DNA of 5,536 nucleotides from Candidatus Methanoplasma sp. (GTDB lineage: Archaea > Thermoplasmatota > Thermoplasmata > Methanomassiliicoccales > Methanomethylophilaceae): NCBI GenBank assembly GCA_031271555.1, contig JAISVN010000034.1, forward strand, positions 1-5,536, given 5' to 3'. Position numbers and translations under genes: made by a program. A model generated the notes under the pieces. The model saw nothing but the letters and a program-made list of their open reading frames with translations, ran no database searches and was not told where the DNA came from. Below are positions 1 to 5,536 of the stretch, one piece after another; position 1 is the stretch's first letter; each line of letters starts with the position of its first letter.

Positions 1-329
1 TGGATGAGCCCACCTCCAATCTTGATATCAGGCATCAGATGATGGTTACCAGACTTCTTCGTGATTTCGCCCATAATAACGATACTCTGGTCGTGATGAT
101 AAGCCATGATCTGAACATAGCCGCCAAATACTCGGATGAGGTCATAATGCTGCACGGAGGCGGGGTTTACGCCATCGGCGACCCGTGTGATGTCATAACA
201 TCTTCCAACATCCAGCATGTCTACGGCGTCCGATCGACAGTAATAAAAAGCCACGGCAGGCCGCATATAGTCCTGGAAGACGATGAAGACTTCAAAGCCG
301 CCGATCTCTCTGAAACGGGCGGACTATAA
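1..329 (+). CDS. FecE/BtuD-type ABC importer ATPase, C-terminal part (5' end outside window)
   Basis: This is the C-terminal third of a cytoplasmic ATP-hydrolysing subunit of a metal-chelate (iron-siderophore, haem or cobalamin type) ABC importer. The reading frame starts at base 3 and ends at TAA 327-329. The first residues, DEPTSNLDIRHQ, are the end of Walker B with the catalytic Glu, followed by the D-loop. The H-loop ISHD follows about 20 residues later, then the usual FecE-like tail (VYAIGDP, VYGV, GRPHI) and an acidic end. Walker A, Q-loop and signature motif lie before the window. By my hand alignment 53 of 93 residues match the complete ATPase at 2566-3456, so the two are paralogs. 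Its stop overlaps the permease start by one base (TAATG), so it is translated from the same message and is the natural motor for the two permeases. The family is certain; the substrate is unknown. Confidence 0.95.
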   Translation, partial: DEPTSNLDIRHQMMVTRLLRDFAHNNDTLVVMISHDLNIAAKYSDEVIMLHGGGVYAIGDPCDVITSSNIQHVYGVRSTVIKSHGRPHIVLEDDEDFKAADLSETGGL

Positions 330-1408
330 TGTCAGACAGCAGCGAACTGATCCGGACATACCGTCACGGAAGAACGATAAAGATATCCTTCATAATTGCA
401 TGCCTGATCCTTCTTTTTGCTGTAATAGGCATATCACTGACAATAGGTCAGGGAATATCATTCACAGAATCATACGAGCTAATATTCAATCATATTACAG
501 GCGTTACTTATCCCGACAGATCCGAGATGTGGTGGAAGGACTATTTCATATGGAATAATGTCATGCCCCGTGTAATAATCGGCATTTTTGCAGGGGCAGG
601 TCTGGCAATAGGCGGTGCAATGATGCAGAGCTTGATGAGCAATCCTCTTGCAGACCCTTATACCACCGGCATATCGTCCGGAGCATGCTTCGGCGCAGTG
701 GCCGCAATAGTGGCAGGAGTATCTTTCACATCCATCTTCGGAAGCTACGGCATAGTCGGGAACGCATTCCTTGGAGCACTGGTACCGGCATTGATAGTTA
801 TACTGGTCAGCAGACGCTTGGGATCTTCTCCTGCCGCGTTGATCCTCGTCGGTACTGCCATTGCATATTTCTTTAACTCTTTCGTAACTTTGATGATGAT
901 AACTGCAGAGGCGGACGACCTTCAGGCCGCTTTCCTCTGGCAGGTAGGAACACTTACAGGAATGACGTGGAGCGACATTCCGCTCATGTTAGTGATCACA
1001 TGCGCAGGCTCATTAGTCATCATGTTATTGTCCAAGCAACTGAACCTTCTCACTCTGGGTGAGACAAGTGCAAAAAGTCTCGGACTTAATGTGGGCCAGT
1101 TCAGGATGATCTGTTTGGTCTTACTTTCGGTGATGACTGCAGCCGTGATAAGCTATACGGGAGTGCTGGGGTTCATAGGGTTAGTATCTCCGCATGTAGT
1201 CAGACTTGTTATAGGGTCAGATAACAGGTTGGTAATGCCCGCGTCTATTGCAGCGGGCGCTCTATTCCTGGTATCATGCGATCTCGTGTCAAGGGTCATA
1301 TCTAACATATCCGACATCCCTGTAGGTGTTGTCCTGTCTTTCATCGGCAGCCCGATATTCCTCTACCTTATCATAAGAAAGAAGAATGGTAGTGCGGAGG
1401 TATACTGA
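329..1408 (+). CDS. FecCD/BtuC-family ABC transporter permease (first of two)
   Basis: A 359-residue inner-membrane channel subunit of a metal-chelate importer, the usual size for this family, whose members normally have about ten membrane helices. A hydrophobic helix at residues 19-40 opens the protein. The family hallmark follows at 79-119 (MPRVIIGIFAGAGLAIGG, then MSNPLADPYTTGISSGA). The cytoplasmic coupling segment that contacts the ATPase is around 242-255 (TLGETSAKSLGLNV). The conserved GFIGLVSPHVVR lies at 281-292 and the last helix near 330-348 (IPVGVVLSFIGSPIFLY). The ATG at 329 overlaps the stop of the upstream ATPase, and only a weak G-rich stretch precedes it, so translational coupling is likely. 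The next gene overlaps its stop by one base. The substrate cannot be deduced. Confidence 0.95.
   Translation: MSDSSELIRTYRHGRTIKISFIIACLILLFAVIGISLTIGQGISFTESYELIFNHITGVTYPDRSEMWWKDYFIWNNVMPRVIIGIFAGAGLAIGGAMMQSLMSNPLADPYTTGISSGACFGAVAAIVAGVSFTSIFGSYGIVGNAFLGALVPALIVILVSRRLGSSPAALILVGTAIAYFFNSFVTLMMITAEADDLQAAFLWQVGTLTGMTWSDIPLMLVITCAGSLVIMLLSKQLNLLTLGETSAKSLGLNVGQFRMICLVLLSVMTAAVISYTGVLGFIGLVSPHVVRLVIGSDNRLVMPASIAAGALFLVSCDLVSRVISNISDIPVGVVLSFIGSPIFLYLIIRKKNGSAEVY
1396..1400 (+). promoter_or_regulatory. Shine-Dalgarno site of the second permease
   Basis: GGAGG lies seven bases before the ATG at 1408, inside the last codons of the first permease. It fixes the second permease's start at the one-base overlap (TGATG) and shows that ribosomes can load afresh here as well as by coupling. 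Confidence 0.75.
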
Positions 1409-2472
1409 TGGGCGGAAGCGTACAGGATTTCATAAATGAATGTCGCTGGAGCTACCGCAGGAAGATACTGTTCGGCATAATCTGCATGGTGTTGGTCGTC
1501 GTAATGCTGTTCATCACAATAGCCATGGGCAAATACAACATATCATTCCTGGATTCGTACAGGGTATTCATGGATAATCTGCTCGGGCACAGTTCAGGCA
1601 CCAGGGATGACCTTATAATCTGGGATTACCGGGTTCCGAGAGCGATAATGGCGATATTCGTCGGAGCATCCCTTTCGATAGCAGGTGCTGTCATGCAGAA
1701 TCTGATGAGGAATCCTCTGGCAGAACCATTCACCATGGGAATATCATCAGGAGCATTCCTGGGCGCAGTATTCTCCATAGTCGGCGGGATATCTATAATC
1801 CCGTTCATTGCCGGGGATGAAGCAACCGTCGTTAACGCCTTCCTGATGTCTCTGGTCCCTGTCGGTCTGATAATGGTCATATCGAAATACAGAAAAACAA
1901 CGCCCACGACAATGATACTATGCGGGATATCCATAATGTACATATTCAGTTCAGTATCGACGCTGTTGATGGTCATGGCAGATCCTACGCATCTGTCAGA
2001 AGCGTACTCCTGGCGCATAGGTACGCTGGGTAAAGCTGATTGGTCGGAACTGCCCATCGTCGTCCCCTCCATGATAGTGCTGATGATACTCCTATTGTGC
2101 CTTTCCAAACACCTCAACACACTCTCGGCCGGAGACAAAGCTGCAATGTCTTTAGGAACAGACCCTTATCTAACAAGGATTGTGGCCTTGGTCATAGTGG
2201 CGCTGCTGACTGCATTCGCCGTAAGTTTCACAGGTACGATCGGATTCGTAGGTCTGGTCGCCCCGCACATAGTGAGGATATTCATAGGTTCTAATAACAA
2301 GTATCTGCTTCTGGCATGCGCATGCTTCGGAGCATTCTTCCTGCTCACAATGGACTCATTGGCAAAGGTAGTAAGTGAGACGGGCCTGCCCGTGGGCGTA
2401 ATATGCGCCATGATCGGAGGTCCGATATTCATATACATCCTTATACAGCAGAGGAAAAAGATATGGTACTGA
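1408..2472 (+). CDS. FecCD/BtuC-family ABC transporter permease (second of two)
   Basis: A 354-residue membrane permease of the same family as the gene before it but clearly diverged, so this is an old duplication or a heterodimer pair. The first helix spans residues 19-40. The family block is at 75-115 (RVPRAIMAIFVGASLSIAG, then MRNPLAEPFTMGISSG). The ATPase-coupling segment is near 240-252 (SAGDKAAMSLGTD), GFVGLVAPHIVR is at 279-290, and the last helix at 327-345 (LPVGVICAMIGGPIFIYIL) is followed by a basic tail. The start is fixed by GGAGG seven bases upstream and by the one-base overlap with the preceding gene. Known relatives form either homodimers (BtuC) or heterodimers (FepD/FepG). Two unlike permeases in one operon favour a heterodimer here, but two separate transporters sharing an ATPase are possible. 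It appears to be the last gene of the operon. Confidence 0.95.
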   Translation: MGGSVQDFINECRWSYRRKILFGIICMVLVVVMLFITIAMGKYNISFLDSYRVFMDNLLGHSSGTRDDLIIWDYRVPRAIMAIFVGASLSIAGAVMQNLMRNPLAEPFTMGISSGAFLGAVFSIVGGISIIPFIAGDEATVVNAFLMSLVPVGLIMVISKYRKTTPTTMILCGISIMYIFSSVSTLLMVMADPTHLSEAYSWRIGTLGKADWSELPIVVPSMIVLMILLLCLSKHLNTLSAGDKAAMSLGTDPYLTRIVALVIVALLTAFAVSFTGTIGFVGLVAPHIVRIFIGSNNKYLLLACACFGAFFLLTMDSLAKVVSETGLPVGVICAMIGGPIFIYILIQQRKKIWY

Positions 2473-2499
2473 CGCCCATGAGACCGATGTGAGCACACC

Positions 2500-2525
2500 C
2501 GGGTTGTATCAAAACATGCAACCCG
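2500..2525 (+). terminator. Hairpin after the importer operon
   Basis: CGGGTTGTAT (2500-2509) pairs with ATGCAACCCG (2516-2525) in a ten-pair stem with one G-T wobble and a six-base loop. It sits 27 bases after the second permease's stop and is followed by the pyrimidine-rich CTCATTCTTT. A terminator for the plus-strand operon is the simplest reading. The T-run is weak, so it may instead protect the 3' end of the message. Confidence 0.45.
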
Positions 2526-2540
2526 CTCATTCTTTATATC

Positions 2541-2552
2541 TCAATAAAAACG
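2541..2552 (-). terminator. T-tract after the minus-strand ATPase
   Basis: Read on the minus strand this is GCGTTTTTATTGA, beginning 13 bases past the ATPase stop. Archaeal RNA polymerase commonly stops on such U-runs without a hairpin, so this is a plausible terminator for the convergent gene. The run is short (five T, A, two T). Confidence 0.3.
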
Positions 2553-2565
2553 CATCATGATGATA

Positions 2566-3456
2566 TTATGAAATCGTGCCGCTTTCAGCCTTTATCTGTG
2601 CATCTTTGGAAATGCCTGTTTTGAATACTGATGCGCCTACAATAGGACCAGATGTTTCCGCCACATTTTGGCAGTGTTCTTCATAATCTTCAATGGAATC
2701 CTTTAATATTATGTGCGGACGACCATCATCGTCGATCAACTTTGATTCCACGCCGTATACCGCCCTTAGATTTTCTTCGGTTAGTACTTCGTGCGGCGTA
2801 CCTGCGGCATAGATGGAACCGTTATGCATGAGTATCATGTTGTCTGCATACTTTGCTGCAATGTTGAGGTCGTGGCTTATCATGATTATTGTTATGTCCT
2901 TTTTTCTTGCCAGATCCAAAAGTGTTTTTGTCACTTCTATCTGATGCCTCACATCCAGATTCGACGTGGGTTCATCCAGAAGAAGTATCTTGGGCTCCTG
3001 AACCAGTCCTCTTGAAAGCATGACCTTCTGACGCTGCCCTGCGCTGAGCTCATTGAACGGGCGCATGGCAAGATCCTCTATCTTCATGAGCTTCAGAGTG
3101 TCGTATACGACATCCAGGTCATTGTCGAGGGATTTCCACTTGCTGTGGGGATGTCTTCCCATAAGGACCGTATCAACAACCGTTAACGGGAACGTGTCGC
3201 TTGATTTGTATGGTACATAGCCGACCTGTTTGGCCAACTCTTTCAAAGGGGTCTCTTTGACATTATTCCCGTCCAAAGTCACAACGCCTTTGGTCGGCAT
3301 GAGTATTTTGTTTATGCAATGTATCAGCGTCGATTTGCCGACACCGTTGGGCCCCAATATTGATAAGAACTGTGCTCCTTCAACATCAAGGCAGATATCC
3401 TTAAGCACAGGTACGCTTGAGTATTCGAATTCAACTTTGTCTATTTTCAGATACAT
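2566..3456 (-). CDS. FecE/BtuD-type ABC importer ATPase, complete paralog of the operon ATPase
   Basis: A 296-residue cytoplasmic ATPase of a metal-chelate importer, counted from the ATG at 3456. Walker A is GPNGVGKST (35-43), signature LSAGQ (137-141), Walker B LLLLDEP (catalytic Glu 162), D-loop SNLD, and H-loop ISHD (His 195). The Q-loop reads YVPY, with Tyr 83 where the family normally has Gln. A Ser/Lys/Glu-rich tail of about 45 residues follows the GRPHI block and is longer than in the operon paralog. An upstream ATG at 3489 would add 11 residues. I prefer 3456 because GGTGG lies six bases before it, the domain starts at once (MYLKIDKVEF), and the TATA box is too close to 3489 for that codon to be in the transcript. 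It faces the importer operon and has no permease beside it. It may be a spare or alternative motor for the two permeases, or serve a system elsewhere. Confidence 0.93.
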   Translation of the reverse strand: MYLKIDKVEFEYSSVPVLKDICLDVEGAQFLSILGPNGVGKSTLIHCINKILMPTKGVVTLDGNNVKETPLKELAKQVGYVPYKSSDTFPLTVVDTVLMGRHPHSKWKSLDNDLDVVYDTLKLMKIEDLAMRPFNELSAGQRQKVMLSRGLVQEPKILLLDEPTSNLDVRHQIEVTKTLLDLARKKDITIIMISHDLNIAAKYADNMILMHNGSIYAAGTPHEVLTEENLRAVYGVESKLIDDDGRPHIILKDSIEDYEEHCQNVAETSGPIVGASVFKTGISKDAQIKAESGTIS

Positions 3457-3462
3457 GTTCGG

Positions 3463-3467
3463 CCACC
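3463..3467 (-). promoter_or_regulatory. Shine-Dalgarno site choosing the ATPase start at 3456
   Basis: GGTGG on the minus strand lies six bases ahead of the ATG at 3456. No comparable site is correctly spaced before the in-frame ATG at 3489, which supports the shorter protein. Confidence 0.55.
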
Positions 3468-3501
3468 AGTTGGATATATGCACCAGCATGTACTATTTGC
3501 A

Positions 3502-3510
3502 CATATATAA
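3502..3510 (-). promoter_or_regulatory. TATA box of the minus-strand ATPase
   Basis: TTATATATG on the minus strand, preceded by purine-rich AAGAGG as a possible BRE. With the usual 25-27 bases to the start, transcription would begin near 3479, giving a leader of about 23 bases before the ATG at 3456 and excluding the ATG at 3489. The 23-bp repeat array begins about 30 bases upstream. Confidence 0.5.
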
Positions 3511-3540
3511 CCTCTTATCCTCCTGTGACTTTGGTAAATA

Positions 3541-3646
3541 ATGCAGACTTTGTGGATAGTTCAATGCAGACTTTGTGGATAATTTAATGCAGACTTTGTG
3601 GATAATTTAATGCAGATATTATAGGTAATGTAATGCATATTTTAGG
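3541..3646. repeat. 23-bp tandem direct repeat array, four units plus a remnant
   Basis: Head-to-tail units start at 3541, 3564, 3587 and 3610, each exactly 23 bases, with a damaged fifth starting at 3633. Units 1-3 share ATGCAGACTTTGTGGATA and differ in two of the last five bases (GTTCA, then ATTTA twice). Unit 4 keeps ATGCAGA but has drifted in the middle (TATTATAGG). A shorter echo, GACTTTGG, sits at 3527-3534. There are no spacers, so this is not a CRISPR array. On the minus strand units 2 and 3 contain TTATCCACA and unit 1 CTATCCACA. The array lies immediately upstream of the ATPase promoter, so repeated operator or activator sites for that gene are a reasonable guess. An iteron-like role or a recombination relic are alternatives. 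Confidence 0.85.
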
Positions 3647-3850
3647 CGGATCTCGAGTTCAACATATGATCATTCCAGAGGCTGCGCCATAAACTCTGTC
3701 GTCTCAGCACCGACCATATTCTTTTGTCGAACCCAGGATACAGGTTGTAATCCGTACTGCGAGAATATGAGTCGAGAGATGGGATCCAGAAGCGTAAACG
3801 AATCGGGATCGGCAGTACCCAAAGTATGTTTCAGAGTATTGCAAACAAAA
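3642..3850 (-). other. Gene-free stretch with long open minus-strand frames; possible gene remnant
   Basis: About 200 bases of balanced composition between the repeat array and an A/T-rich block (3850-3905). All three minus-strand frames stay open for long parts of it. One ends at 3670-3672 with SWVRQKNMVGAETTEFMAQP near its C-terminus. Another ends at 3642-3644 with YNLYPGFDKRIWSVLRRQ near its end. One plus-strand frame is also open. None has a start codon with a ribosome site, and I do not recognise any of the translations. It could be the tail of a lost gene or simply non-coding sequence with few stops by chance. Confidence 0.25.
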
Positions 3851-3867
3851 TTAAATTGTAAAGTATA

Positions 3868-3876
3868 TTTTATATG
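3868..3876 (+). promoter_or_regulatory. TATA-like element before the ATPase pseudogene
   Basis: TTTTATATG within the A/T-rich block 3850-3905, about 35 bases before the GTG at 3909. The position suits an archaeal promoter, but such motifs arise readily in A/T-rich DNA and no Shine-Dalgarno site follows. Confidence 0.2.
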
Positions 3877-3908
3877 TTTATAAATTAAAATAAAAATGTA
3901 AAATACAT

Positions 3909-4771
3909 GTGACAGTTTCTAACTCAAATCTATTGTCATCGGAATTCTCTACGTATCTTTCCGGGAGGTATGTCGAACTTGAGGTCCATCCCCTTTCATT
4001 CAGAGAATTCTTGGAGTTCAAAGAAGAAAGAAAAAAAGATATTCCATCGGCTTTGAAAGAGTACATGAGAATGGGCGGGTTGCCTTACGTTGCGTTAGGG
4101 CGCATGGATGCGAAGGAGACGGAGGAGATCATTTCCGCCATTTATGATACGGTGTTCATAAAAGACATAATTGAAAGGAATCAGATAAGGGACACTGGGA
4201 ACATACGAAACATAAGCTTGTTCGTCATGAACAACATCGGAAACCTGACCTCTGTGAGAAGCATATCCAATTATATCCTAAGTAAAGGCGGGAAGATCTC
4301 CCCGCCCACGGCAGAGAGCTACCTTCGGCATTTAGAGGCGCATTTCTTCTATACCGCGCCAACAAATATGATGTACAAAAAAAGGAATATCTGCGAACAG
4401 CAAATAAGTTCTATGCCGCAGACCTGGGGATCCGGAACTTCGTCGCGGGCTACAACAAAGAAGACGAAGCAGGCATGATCGAGAACATAGTCTACATGGA
4501 GCTGCTGTTCAGAGGCAATAGGGTGGCTGTGGGGAATGTTGATGGAAACGAGATCGATTTCGTGACATTTGATACGGACAAAAGACACTACTATCAAGTA
4601 ACATCAGACCTCCATCAGGAATAGGTCAGGGCACGTGAGGTCCGTTCATTGATGAAGACCAATGATGCGTATCCAAAGACGATCATAACTTTGAACCCTT
4701 ATATGTTTGACAACATAGATGGAATAAAGGTGGTATCGCTCGCTGATTTTCTGTTGGAAGATTTCGAGTGA
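3909..4771 (+). pseudogene. AAA_14/DUF4143 ATPase, truncated and frameshifted
   Basis: This is the rear two thirds of an archaeal/bacterial AAA_14-DUF4143 ATPase, a family whose cellular role is poorly known. The frame enters at the sensor-like strand (VSNSNLLSSE, where the family has TGSNSxLLSSE), then GRYVELEVHPLSFREFLEF and GGLPY, all hallmark pieces. About 100 or more N-terminal residues with Walker A and B are missing; an in-frame TAA at 3891-3893 and A/T-rich DNA replace them. At about 4338 one base is lost: GAG-GC-GCA stands where the family pattern LExAFLLYRA suggests Glu-Asp-Ala. In the shifted frame it continues as LLYRANKYDV, FYAADLGIRN, IENIVYMELL and EIDFVTF to an in-frame TAG at 4622-4624, then VRAREVRSLMKTNDAYPKT to TGA at 4769-4771. 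Without correction, the first frame would end at 4478 with a meaningless tail of about 40 residues. ATPase function must be lost. Confidence 0.88.
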
Positions 4772-4821
4772 CCATTTGCAGTTCTCACAGATGCAGAATA
4801 TATTAACGGCGTTTGCAAAAG

Positions 4822-4842
4822 CCGGAGGGGTGACCCCTCCGG
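4822..4842 (-). terminator. Strong GC-rich terminator hairpin
   Basis: CCGGAGGGG and CCCCTCCGG form a perfect nine-pair stem with a three-base loop. On the minus strand it is followed by CTTTTGC; on the plus strand by ATCGGGTG with no T-run. It therefore fits best as the terminator of the minus-strand fragment whose stop codon lies at 4868-4870. It also sits 50 bases after the plus-strand pseudogene and could act on both strands. Confidence 0.6.
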
Positions 4843-4867
4843 ATCGGGTGTGTCCGCCTTCGGAGGA

Positions 4868-5021
4868 TCACATCTTCTTGTTCTTAACCAAGTACATGTT
4901 TATTGCGAAGAAAGCCAACGCAGAAACATGCCGATCATCATCTGAATCCAGAGGGGATGTGATATTTGCCCGGAGATCCCTGCTCTGATCCTCCTGATCA
5001 GTTTTCGTCAAAATCCGCCAT
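4868..5021 (-). pseudogene. Remnant of a small single-helix membrane protein
   Basis: On the minus strand the frame ending at TGA 4868-4870 finishes ALAFFAINMYLVKNKKM, a typical half membrane helix with a basic cytoplasmic tail. A neighbouring frame just upstream reads WIQMMIGMFL. Joining the two through a one-base shift near 4910 gives a full-length helix of about 22 residues. An ATG at 5019-5021 begins MADFDEN before a TGA, and the frame after that reads DQEDQSRDLRANITSPL. Together they suggest a former protein of roughly 50 residues broken by up to three small indels. Alternatively an unbroken 47-codon frame starts from TTG at 5011. A TATA-like run (5034-5044) lies upstream and a strong hairpin terminator downstream, which supports a once-real gene. 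I do not recognise the family. Confidence 0.4.
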
Positions 5022-5033
5022 CTATTATCTAAA

Positions 5034-5044
5034 TTTTATATATT
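5034..5044 (-). promoter_or_regulatory. TATA-like element for the small membrane-protein remnant
   Basis: AATATATAAAA on the minus strand. At standard archaeal spacing transcription would begin near 5013, close to the TTG at 5011 and slightly inside the ATG at 5019-5021, so a leaderless message is conceivable. The same run read on the plus strand (TTTTATATATT) is too far from the gene at 5187 to be its main promoter. Confidence 0.3.
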
Positions 5045-5110
5045 CGACCATATGAGTTGGATGAATCAAGGAACAAAATTCACCAGATTCGATAAATAGT
5101 CTGTAATCCC

Positions 5111-5120
5111 AATATATTTA
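5111..5120 (+). promoter_or_regulatory. TATA box of the secreted BspA-like gene
   Basis: AATATATTTA, an archaeal-type TATA element. Transcription would begin near 5141-5145, leaving a leader of about 45 bases that contains the AGGAG site before the ATG at 5187. Confidence 0.45.
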
Positions 5121-5171
5121 TTCAGTTACTTAAAAATGAAAAAAAAATGGATGTAACATGTAATTAAAGAC

Positions 5172-5176
5172 AGGAG
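5172..5176 (+). promoter_or_regulatory. Shine-Dalgarno site of the BspA-like gene
   Basis: AGGAG ten bases before the ATG at 5187. A second ATG at 5179-5181 is too close to the site and runs into TGA after three codons, so 5187 is the real start. Confidence 0.6.
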
Positions 5177-5186
5177 TAATGGACAA

Positions 5187-5536
5187 ATGAACAAAAAGAT
5201 CATGATAATTGCGACACTGGTCGCATGTCTTGCGATGATATCCCTCCCCATTGCATACGGAATATCATCGGAAGGGGGGGGGGAGGAAGGGTCCGATACA
5301 GACTCGGCCCCGACGATTGTGGCATCCGGCGTAGTGAATGGTAACTGCACATACACACTATACAGCGATTTTACAGCGGTGATGACGGCTTCTAAAACTA
5401 GGAGTCTGAGCGGAATAGTAGAAATCCCCAGAAGTGTTACGTATACTCCGGAGGGCGGTTCTGAAGAGGCGTATATAGTTACAGAACTTGGTAGTAGATC
5501 TCTGGCCAATCAATTATTTGAAAAGATAATAATACC
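5187..5536 (+). CDS. Secreted BspA-like leucine-rich-repeat protein, N-terminal part (3' end outside window)
   Basis: The N-terminus of an exported surface or secreted protein; 116 codons are visible and the frame is still open at the window edge. Residues 1-25 are a clear signal peptide: basic MNKK, a hydrophobic core, and likely cleavage near AYG-I. An acidic Gly/Glu linker follows (29-37). The mature region starts with the pattern usual for BspA-type repeat proteins (NGNCTYTLYSDFTAVMTA), then GIVEIPRSVTYT, AYIVTELGSRSLAN and EKIII, matching LRR_5-type units in which IPxxV, VTxIG and IxIP recur. In host-associated archaea such proteins are thought to serve adhesion, which is inference here. 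A run of ten G at 5274-5283 encodes Gly30-Gly32 and the first base of the next Glu codon, so any slip of one base would end translation soon after the signal peptide. Start chosen by AGGAG and the signal peptide. Confidence 0.85.
   Translation, partial: MNKKIMIIATLVACLAMISLPIAYGISSEGGGEEGSDTDSAPTIVASGVVNGNCTYTLYSDFTAVMTASKTRSLSGIVEIPRSVTYTPEGGSEEAYIVTELGSRSLANQLFEKIII

Noticed and set aside
283..558. 91-codon plus-strand frame spanning the ATPase/permease junction
   Set aside because: It overlaps two well-supported genes in another frame and shows no domain.
1626..2138. 170-codon minus-strand open frame inside the second permease
   Set aside because: It lies antisense to a clear FecCD permease and its translation is low-complexity and unlike any family; it is a shadow of the coding strand.
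2533..2540. Plus-strand TATA-like TTTATATC in the convergent spacer
   Set aside because: No plus-strand gene follows; downstream lies the 3' end of the opposite-strand ATPase.
3230..3541. 103-codon plus-strand frame opposite the minus-strand ATPase
   Set aside because: It is antisense to Walker A and the N-terminus of a certain gene and runs into the repeat array; a shadow.
3541..3646. CRISPR array or replication origin
   Set aside because: The units are contiguous with no spacers, so it is not CRISPR. DnaA-box matches alone do not make an origin in DNA that otherwise looks archaeal, and no replication gene is adjacent.
3878..4066. 62-codon minus-strand frame over the start of the ATPase pseudogene
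   Set aside because: The plus strand here matches the AAA_14/DUF4143 pattern; the reverse reading is incidental.
4985..5001. Inverted repeat CTGATC / GATCAG
   Set aside because: Only six pairs, no T-run, and inside the membrane-protein remnant; likely chance.
5126..5509. 127-codon minus-strand open frame near the window end
   Set aside because: It is antisense to the signal peptide and repeats of the BspA-like protein, and has no ribosome site of its own.

Overview
The window reads as a piece of an archaeal genome, most plausibly a gut-type methanogen of the Thermoplasmata/Methanomassiliicoccales kind. That placement is an inference. It rests on A/T-rich TATA-like elements in place of bacterial -35/-10 boxes, heavy use of ATA for Ile and AGG/AGA for Arg, an AAA_14/DUF4143 ATPase remnant, and a secreted BspA-like repeat protein of the sort such archaea carry in numbers. 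No marker gene fixes the taxon.

Bases 1-2472 (+ strand) hold the end of a metal-chelate ABC import operon: the last third of a FecE/BtuD-type ATPase, then two complete and different FecCD/BtuC-type permeases. Each junction overlaps by a single base, so the three are almost certainly co-transcribed. The two permeases probably pair as the membrane channel, or serve two related systems, and the ATPase powers them. No substrate-binding protein is visible; it may lie upstream of the window. The substrate (iron-siderophore, haem or cobalamin) cannot be told from the sequence.

Bases 2473-2565 are a short convergent spacer with a hairpin and a T-tract (minus strand). Bases 2566-3456 (- strand) encode a second, complete ATPase of the same family, close to the first. 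Its Q-loop position carries Tyr instead of Gln. It has its own promoter, and just upstream of that lies a 23-bp direct repeat array (3541-3646).

Bases 3642-5030 are a decayed stretch: a region with long open minus-strand frames but no recognisable gene; an AAA_14/DUF4143 ATPase pseudogene lacking its ATP-binding half, with one frameshift and an in-frame TAG; and a minus-strand remnant of a tiny membrane protein still followed by a strong terminator hairpin. From 5187 to the window end a secreted BspA-like protein begins, with a signal peptide followed at once by a ten-G run that could make it phase-variable.

I see no RNA gene, CRISPR array or complete mobile element, and no clear new multi-gene system. 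The items most worth a second look are the 23-bp repeats, the poly-G tract, the in-frame TAG, the Tyr Q-loop and the frame-split small membrane protein.
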